Source of the DNA: an uncultured Sterolibacteriaceae bacterium
GTDB taxonomy: Bacteria; Pseudomonadota; Gammaproteobacteria; Burkholderiales; Rhodocyclaceae
Direction: 5' to 3'
NCBI GenBank assembly: GCA_937888595.1
Contig: CALARK010000022.1
Coordinates: forward strand, 248,001 to 312,000
DNA length: 64,000 nucleotides
Positions 58,915-64,000 of this stretch are shown in pieces (the stretch's first letter is position 1; every line of letters starts with the position of its first letter). The position numbers were made by a program, and so were the translations under genes. The notes below the pieces were generated by a model that made no database searches, had not been told where the DNA came from, and was given only the letters and a program-made list of their open reading frames with translations.

Positions 58915-61896
58915 TTAACCGCAGCTGCCTACCGCGCCACAGGCCGTGCAGAAATCGCAGCCGTCTTTCCGGATCACGGTCAGGTTGCCGCACTCGGCGC
59001 ACAGCGAGCCCTGGGTGACCTTGAGCTCGCCCTTCTTCTCGCTGGGGCGCTCGAGGATGCCCATTTCCCGCATCGGATAGCCATGCTCGTCGAGGATGCC
59101 GAGCATCGCGTAGCGGTGCATGATGAGGCGGGCGATGTAGGCCACGGTCGAGGGCCAGTTCTGCTGCTTGTTCGAGCCGGGCACGCGCGCCATGAAATCG
59201 CCGAGCGGCTCGGGGTAGTTGAGCAGCTTGCGCAGCTTCATGCCGATCCAGGCCGGGTCCATGACGCGCATGTCGAGCGAGAGCAGCTTGGTCAGGCCGT
59301 CGAGGGCGCGCGGGTAGTTGCCGGAGAGCCAGCAGGAGTAGGGGCGGGTGACGCCATCGGGCAGCGTGATTTCCTTGAGGCCGAGCACGAAGTCCTCGCG
59401 CGAGGCGGGGTTCACGATATCGACGGTCCAGGACAGCGTGCCATCGGTGCCGGTCTTGGGTTCGTCGCGGCTGAACATGCAGTCGAGCACGGGGGTGCTG
59501 GCGTCGCTGGCGAGCGCACCGAGCTGCTCGCAGCGGTAGCGGATCACCTGTGCCATCGCGGCAACCGTGCCGGGCATCATCTTGAGTTCGCCATGCGGCG
59601 GCATGGCCATCTCGAAGCCTTCCTCGCCGACCGTGCCGGCGAGCACGTCAAGCTTGAGCTTGAGCCAGGCCGGATCGTTGGCGCGCATGTCCATGGAGAG
59701 GGTCTTGGCGACCGCACCGAGGCCGCGCGGCTGTTCGGTGCCGTTGACCCAGACCTCGAATGGCACGTTCTTGCGCTGCTCGTTCTCGATCTGGCCGACG
59801 AACAGGGCGAACTCGCCGTGCGGTGTCTCGATCATGTAGGTCCAGGCGGCATTGCCGTCGGTGAGCTTCGGCCGGCTCGGCCAGCGCAGGCTGGCCAGTA
59901 CCGGTGCCGGCAGCGAGCCGATCTTCATGCGGCGGTTGGCGCCGTCGATGGTGACATCCTGCGGCTGCTTCTGGTTGTTCTGCCCCTGGGCTGCCGTCGT
60001 CTGCTGGGGTTCGACCGACAGCACGCTGCCGAGCACGCTATTGGGGCGGTAGGTGGCCAGGCCCTTGAGGCCGGACTTCCAGGCGACCATGTAGAGGTCC
60101 TCGAAGTCGGCATAGGGGTAGTCGGCGGGGACATTGACCGTCTTGGAGATCGAGGTGTCCACATACGGGGCGACGGCCGCGACCATCCGTTCGTGGGCCT
60201 GTGCGGAAATCTCGAGGGCGGTGACGAAGTAGTCGGGCAACTGGGCAACGTCGCCACCCTGGTGCTTGTAGAGGCGCCAGGCGTAGTCCTCGACCGCATA
60301 TTCCTTGTGGGTGCCGTCTGCCATGCGCTTCTTGCGCGTATAGGTCCAGGAGAAGGGCGGCTCGATGCCGTTCGAGGCGTTGTCCGCGAAAGCCAGCGAG
60401 ATGGTGCCGGTCGGGGCGATCGACAGCAGGTGCGAGTTGCGGATGCCGTGCTTGCGGATGGCGTCCTTGATGTTCTGGGGTAGGCGCGAGGCGAAGTTGC
60501 CGCCGGAGAGGTAGAGGTCGGCGTTGAACAGCGGGAAGGCGCCGCGCTCCTTGGCCAGTTCGACCGAAGCCATGTAGGCGCGGTCGCGCATGAATTCGGA
60601 AATCTTCGCGGCGGTCTTGCGTGCCTCGTCGGTGTCGTAGCGCAGGCCAAGCATGATCAGCGCGTCGCCGAGGCCGGTGAAGCCGAGGCCGACGCGGCGC
60701 TTGTTGGCGGCTTCCTGGGCCTGCTGCTCGAGGGGCCAGTGGGTGGCGTCGAGCACGTTGTCGAGCATGCGGATCGAGGTGTCGATCACCTTGCCGAAGG
60801 CGGCATAGTCGAAGTCGGCCGTTTCCGTGAACGCATGATTGACGAACAGGGTGAGGTTGACCGAGCCGAGGCAGCAGCAGCCGTAGGGCGGCAGCGGCTG
60901 CTCGGCGCAGGGGTTGGTGGCCTCGATCGTCTCGCAGTAATTGAGGTTGTTGTCCTTGTTCATGCGGTCGATGAACAGGATGCCCGGCTCGGCGTGGTCG
61001 TAGGTCGAGCGCATGATCTGGTCCCACAGCTCGCGCGAGGGGACCTTGCGATAGACCCACAGGCCGTCGTCGCGCTGGTAGGCCCCGGCCTGCTTGACGT
61101 CGGCGCAGGGCTCGGCGCGATGGACCAGTTCGACGTCGCCGTCGGCCTCGACCGCCTGCATGAAGGCGTCGGTGACGCCGACCGAGATGTTGAAGTTGGT
61201 CAGGTCGCCGCCGTCCTTGGCGTGGATGAAGGCCTCGATATCGGGGTGGTCGCAACGCAGGACGCCCATCTGCGCGCCGCGGCGGGAGCCGGCCGATTCG
61301 ACCGTCTCGCAGGAGCGGTCGAACACGCGCATGTAGGACACCGGGCCGGAAGCGCGCGACTGCGTGCCTTTCACATGGGCGCCGACGGGGCGGATGCTGG
61401 AAAAGTCGTAGCCGACGCCGCCGCCGCGGCGCATCGTCTCGGCGGCCTGCGACAGGGCGGTATAGATGCCCGGACGGCCATCGACGACCTCGGAGATCGA
61501 GTCGCCGACCGGCTGGACGAAACAGTTGATCAGCGTGGCACAGAGGTCGGTGCCGGCAGCCGAGTTGATGCGGCCGGCCGGCACGAAGCCGTTTTCCTGG
61601 GCCTCGAGGAAGCGGGCTTCCCAGAGGGCGCGTTTATCTTCCACTTCGATGCTGGCGAGCGCGCGGGCGACGCGGCTACGGACGTCATGGACATTGCGTT
61701 CGCTGCCCTTGGCGTATTTCTCGAGCAGCACTTCGCCGGAAATCTCTTGCGGCAGGGGCAGGCCAAGCTGCCCGGTATATTCTTCCTGCGACTGTTCCTG
61801 AGCGGTATCGGTGGTCTGTTCGATGGTCATGGTCGGGTTCGCTGGTTGGTCGGTTGAGTGGTTGCGCTGGGGCGATGGATGCGAGCGGCGAAGCAT
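58915..61896 (-). CDS. nrdJ: Adenosylcobalamin-dependent ribonucleotide reductase (class II)
   Basis: A 993-residue class II ribonucleotide reductase. Active-site signature NPCAEQPLPPYGCCCLGSVN contains the N-x-C-x-E loop. Upstream are NCFVQPVGDSI and MRRGGGVGYDFSS. The C-terminal half has two similar modules (YMIETPHGEFALFVGQIEN-type) and a terminal zinc-ribbon with Cys pairs (CAECGNLTVIRKDGCDFC, then ACGAVGSCG), as in large B12-type enzymes. Start at 61896 is chosen for its GGAGGTGCCGCT ribosome-binding site; ATG 61830 is an alternative. Works with or without oxygen, using coenzyme B12. Confidence 0.93.
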   Translation of the reverse strand: MLRRSHPSPQRNHSTDQPANPTMTIEQTTDTAQEQSQEEYTGQLGLPLPQEISGEVLLEKYAKGSERNVHDVRSRVARALASIEVEDKRALWEARFLEAQENGFVPAGRINSAAGTDLCATLINCFVQPVGDSISEVVDGRPGIYTALSQAAETMRRGGGVGYDFSSIRPVGAHVKGTQSRASGPVSYMRVFDRSCETVESAGSRRGAQMGVLRCDHPDIEAFIHAKDGGDLTNFNISVGVTDAFMQAVEADGDVELVHRAEPCADVKQAGAYQRDDGLWVYRKVPSRELWDQIMRSTYDHAEPGILFIDRMNKDNNLNYCETIEATNPCAEQPLPPYGCCCLGSVNLTLFVNHAFTETADFDYAAFGKVIDTSIRMLDNVLDATHWPLEQQAQEAANKRRVGLGFTGLGDALIMLGLRYDTDEARKTAAKISEFMRDRAYMASVELAKERGAFPLFNADLYLSGGNFASRLPQNIKDAIRKHGIRNSHLLSIAPTGTISLAFADNASNGIEPPFSWTYTRKKRMADGTHKEYAVEDYAWRLYKHQGGDVAQLPDYFVTALEISAQAHERMVAAVAPYVDTSISKTVNVPADYPYADFEDLYMVAWKSGLKGLATYRPNSVLGSVLSVEPQQTTAAQGQNNQKQPQDVTIDGANRRMKIGSLPAPVLASLRWPSRPKLTDGNAAWTYMIETPHGEFALFVGQIENEQRKNVPFEVWVNGTEQPRGLGAVAKTLSMDMRANDPAWLKLKLDVLAGTVGEEGFEMAMPPHGELKMMPGTVAAMAQVIRYRCEQLGALASDASTPVLDCMFSRDEPKTGTDGTLSWTVDIVNPASREDFVLGLKEITLPDGVTRPYSCWLSGNYPRALDGLTKLLSLDMRVMDPAWIGMKLRKLLNYPEPLGDFMARVPGSNKQQNWPSTVAYIARLIMHRYAMLGILDEHGYPMREMGILERPSEKKGELKVTQGSLCAECGNLTVIRKDGCDFCTACGAVGSCG

Positions 61897-62140
61897 AGCG
61901 GCACCTCCGTAATGCTCAAAGAGAAAAATTTTTGCTCCCTTATAAAACAGCAAGTTATGATTTTTCCTAGTGCTATGCGGAATTTATACCACTACATATA
62001 GTAGGTTTCTGTAGCGGAAAAGCGCCCGAAAAATCAGTCTGTTGGGGCTGCTGGGGGCTGGAGCGGGATGTTGCGTTGCATCAAATCGACTCCCGAACCG
62101 GGGGTTGACTCGCGCGGCATCAATTCACTTCCATTGCCTG
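61897..62140. promoter_or_regulatory. AT-rich divergent upstream region of nrdJ
   Basis: No gene. It has an AT-rich core (61915-62010) in otherwise GC-rich DNA. Two small palindrome-like stretches are visible: TTCC...GGAA around 61973 and ACTACATATAGT at 61991-62002. The latter faintly resembles an NrdR box. No cobalamin riboswitch box (GCCACTG-type) was found. It likely holds the nrdJ promoter and that of the HD-domain gene. Confidence 0.35.
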
Positions 62141-63133
62141 ATGCGGGATGCGAGGATTAATATATATAACCAAAGCAAAGAATTCGGCCGAAAGTCGGCC
62201 ATATGGGGGTCGGGAAGTTTGGATAGTCCAGCGCAGGAAATCGGGAACAGCCGGGATTTCGCCGAGGTGCGGGCCGAAGTGCATCGGCTCATCCATGCGT
62301 TCGCCCCCGGCCACGACATGCGCTTCATCGACTTGGCCTTCAGCCTGCTGGAGGCGGGTTGCGAGGGTCGGCTCGACGGCTACGCTGCCCTGCAGACGCC
62401 CTATCACGACCGGGCGCACATGCTGGAGGTCGTACTGTGCAGCGTGCGCCTCCTGCATGCCCTGCACCTCGGGGGCCAGCCAATCGATGCGCTGACCATC
62501 GATGCGAGCATCGTCGGGGCGCTGCTGCACGATTCCGGCTATCTGATGAACGAAGAGGAGGCCCGGGGCTCGGCGGGTACCGGGGCACAATTCACCCTCA
62601 CCCATGTGGTGCGGGGCGTGGTCTTCGCCGAAACCCGCCTGGCCACGGTCATGTCGCCCGAGCTGCTGTCGGCGACCGGCAAGGTGATCCTGACCACCGA
62701 CCACCGGCCCGGCGCGGTCATGCCGGTGTTCGATACGCCCGCCGAACGCCTGGCTGCGCATGTCACCGCGACGGCCGACCTGGTCGGGCAGATGTCCAAC
62801 CGCGAATATCTCGAGCGCCTGATGCTGCTCTACTATGAATTCCGCGAGGCGGGCATCGACATGTTTTCGGACGTTCACGACCTGCTGGAAAAGACCGACG
62901 GCTTCTACCGTCTGATGGCGGGCCGGCTGCAGAACGAGCTGGGCGGGCTGGCGCCGCAGCTGGCCAAGCATTTCGAGCGGGAGCGCGGGGTGCACCGCAA
63001 CTACTACACCGAGTCGATCGCGCGTAACCTCGACTACTTGGCCACGCTGACCCGCGAAGACCGGGAACGCCGTTTCGATTACCTGAAGCGCGGCGGGATC
63101 GTCGACCGCGCGCTCGAGATGCTGAAGACGTGA
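62141..63133 (+). CDS. HD-domain phosphohydrolase-like protein
   Basis: A 330-residue soluble protein. HD-type metal motif: PYHDRAHMLEVV (His), GALLHDSGYL (HD pair), and a later ATADLVGQM (Asp), consistent with metal-dependent HD phosphohydrolases or phosphodiesterases. TLTHVVRGVVFAETRL and TTDHRPGAV lie between. The N-terminal 40 residues before the helical part are poorly supported and the true start may be internal. Its stop adjoins a bacteriohemerythrin gene, so a diiron/oxygen-linked role is plausible. Confidence 0.7.
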   Translation: MRDARINIYNQSKEFGRKSAIWGSGSLDSPAQEIGNSRDFAEVRAEVHRLIHAFAPGHDMRFIDLAFSLLEAGCEGRLDGYAALQTPYHDRAHMLEVVLCSVRLLHALHLGGQPIDALTIDASIVGALLHDSGYLMNEEEARGSAGTGAQFTLTHVVRGVVFAETRLATVMSPELLSATGKVILTTDHRPGAVMPVFDTPAERLAAHVTATADLVGQMSNREYLERLMLLYYEFREAGIDMFSDVHDLLEKTDGFYRLMAGRLQNELGGLAPQLAKHFERERGVHRNYYTESIARNLDYLATLTREDRERRFDYLKRGGIVDRALEMLKT

Positions 63134-63135
63134 GC

Positions 63136-63522
63136 ATGCGCATCGGGGCCGGTGAACTGCAGGAGCTGGAGCGACAACATGCCGGGGTGGCCGGGCGTCT
63201 GGAGGATTTCGTGCGGCAACTCTTCGATGCCGTACAGCGCGAAACGGCGGTCGCCAGCCTGCTCGCCCTGATCGCCGAGATGAGCATGCATTTCGGCTAC
63301 GAGGAAGCCCTGATGGATGCGGCGGCGTATCCTGACTTCGACCACCACCGCCGCCAGCACATGGGACTGGTCATCGAGCTGGGCCTGCTGCTCGATCGCG
63401 TCGAGGCGATGGGCGACCCGACCGAGGTGGCGCGGAGCGGCGATTTCCTGACGCGCTGGTATCGCCAGCACGTTGAGGAAAGCGACGGTCAGATGCTGCG
63501 CTGGTCGGCTTCAGCGGCCTGA
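63136..63522 (+). CDS. Bacteriohemerythrin-like protein
   Basis: A 128-residue four-helix hemerythrin. All ligands are visible: LERQHAGV (His), MSMHFGYEEALM (His and Glu), DHHRRQHMG (two His), and WYRQHVEESD (His, Asp). Probably binds O2 at a diiron site. A GTG at 63130 is an alternative start. Directly follows the HD gene. The last 12 bases overlap the convergent uup gene. Confidence 0.85.
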   Translation: MRIGAGELQELERQHAGVAGRLEDFVRQLFDAVQRETAVASLLALIAEMSMHFGYEEALMDAAAYPDFDHHRRQHMGLVIELGLLLDRVEAMGDPTEVARSGDFLTRWYRQHVEESDGQMLRWSASAA

Positions 63523-64000
63523 AAGCGGCGGCGCCTGGCGCGCCTCCAGGACTTCCCAGCGCTCCAGCAGCTCCAGCAGCTCCGTCTCGATCGCGCCCAG
63601 CCGGGCCGAGACCGCCTGGGCATCCTGCGGATTCGCATACAGCGCCGGGTCTTCGAGGCGCGCGGTGAGCGTGGCCTGCTCGGCCTCCAGCGCCGCGATG
63701 CGGTCGGGCAGGGCGTCCAGCTCGCGCTGCTCCTTCCATGACAGTTTCACGGGCTTCTGCCGCTCTTCCTGCCGTCCCGCCGGCGCCGACTTTTGCGCTC
63801 CGGCGGCCTTCTCCGCCCGCTGTGCCTCGCGGCGGCCAGCCTGGTAGGCCGCCCAGTCGCTGTAGCCGCCCGCGTATTCGTGCCAGTGTCCGTCGCCTTC
63901 CGCAGCGATGGTCTGGGTGACGATGGCGTCGAGGAAGGCGCGGTCGTGGCTGACGAGGAAGACCGTGCCCGCATAGTCCTGCAGCAGGTCTTCCAGCAAA
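63511..64000 (-). CDS. uup: ABC-F ATPase Uup, C-terminal part (cut by window end)
   Basis: The visible 162 residues are the end of the second ATPase domain (TVFLVSHDRAFLDAIVTQTI), a linker and the Uup-type C-terminal coiled coil (ELDALPDRIAALEAEQATLT; AIETELLELLERWEVLEA). A reverse copy of the dispersed repeat lies in the linker, read in a different frame as QKSAPAGRQEE. The gene extends beyond the window. Confidence 0.88.
   Translation of the reverse strand, partial: LLEDLLQDYAGTVFLVSHDRAFLDAIVTQTIAAEGDGHWHEYAGGYSDWAAYQAGRREAQRAEKAAGAQKSAPAGRQEERQKPVKLSWKEQRELDALPDRIAALEAEQATLTARLEDPALYANPQDAQAVSARLGAIETELLELLERWEVLEARQAPPLSGR
63771..63794 (-). repeat. Dispersed host repeat, copy 9
   Basis: Exact core GTCGGCGCCGGCGGGACGGC on the minus strand, in the linker of uup, read in another frame (KSAPAGRQ). 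Confidence 0.8.

Noticed and set aside
61963..62002. Pair of NrdR boxes
   Set aside because: Two weak palindromes are about 24 bases centre to centre, not the usual ~31, and match the consensus poorly.
61897..62140. Cobalamin riboswitch before nrdJ
   Set aside because: B12 enzyme next door made this attractive, but no B12-box-like core or matching stems were found.

Overview
The window looks like chromosomal DNA of a betaproteobacterium, most plausibly of the Rhodocyclales type. The case rests on gene order and style rather than a database match: GC-rich DNA, hfq-hflX-hflK-hflC-(DUF2065)-hisZ-purA in one line, a cobalamin-dependent ribonucleotide reductase, several c-di-GMP and two-component proteins, and a corrinoid-linked signalling operon. 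No rRNA, tRNA or CRISPR array was seen.

Region 1 (1 to about 22.4 kb) is accessory. It begins with the end of a superfamily-1 helicase gene and a second UvrD-like helicase. Then comes a 15.9-kb minus-strand operon bounded on both sides by broken insertion sequences. The operon encodes a 3300-residue LEPR/DUF4347/cadherin-like surface protein, a TolC-type outer membrane lipoprotein, two HlyD-like adaptors, and a fusion of a site-2-protease-like zinc metalloprotease with an adaptor. No ABC ATPase is encoded, although the layout otherwise resembles type I secretion. The flanks hold a fragment of IS3 (3272-3546) and of IS1380 on the left. On the right are an IS5 fragment, an IS3 copy with both ends (20057-21504) and a decayed ISAs1. 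The two IS3 copies are inverted, and their left ends face the operon.

Region 2 (22.4-29.6 kb) is host-like: an MFS transporter overlapping a TIGR03862-type flavoprotein, truC (convergent with and overlapping the flavoprotein), rbgA/ylqF, slyX, and a CHASE-GAF-GGDEF-EAL protein.

Region 3 (29.7-33.2 kb) is a small insert: an IS1595-type transposase, a NERD-domain protein with a zinc ribbon, and a tightly overlapping minus-strand operon ending in a PD-(D/E)XK-like protein. One gene of this operon is split by a 16-bp tandem duplication; removing one unit would restore a single 169-residue reading frame.

Region 4 (33.3-39.6 kb) is a four-gene operon: a corrinoid-binding protein, a uroporphyrinogen-decarboxylase/MtaA-like protein lacking the usual zinc cysteines, a histidine kinase with a DUF1638-like N-terminus, and a REC-PAS-HisKA-HATPase-REC-HPt hybrid. 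It looks like methyltransferase parts recruited for signalling.

Region 5 (39.6-64 kb) is host core: a lipoprotein, an AIM24-family protein, tex, a PaaI-type thioesterase, a TetR regulator with a palindromic operator next to a complete RND efflux operon, hfq to purA, two small exported proteins, a GGDEF protein, nrdJ with its terminator, an HD-domain protein next to a bacteriohemerythrin, and the end of uup.

A short dispersed repeat, core GTCGGCGCCGGCGGGACGGC, occurs nine times between 24 and 64 kb and not at all in the first 24 kb. Within genes it is often read as KVGAGGTA. It marks the resident chromosome against the imported island.
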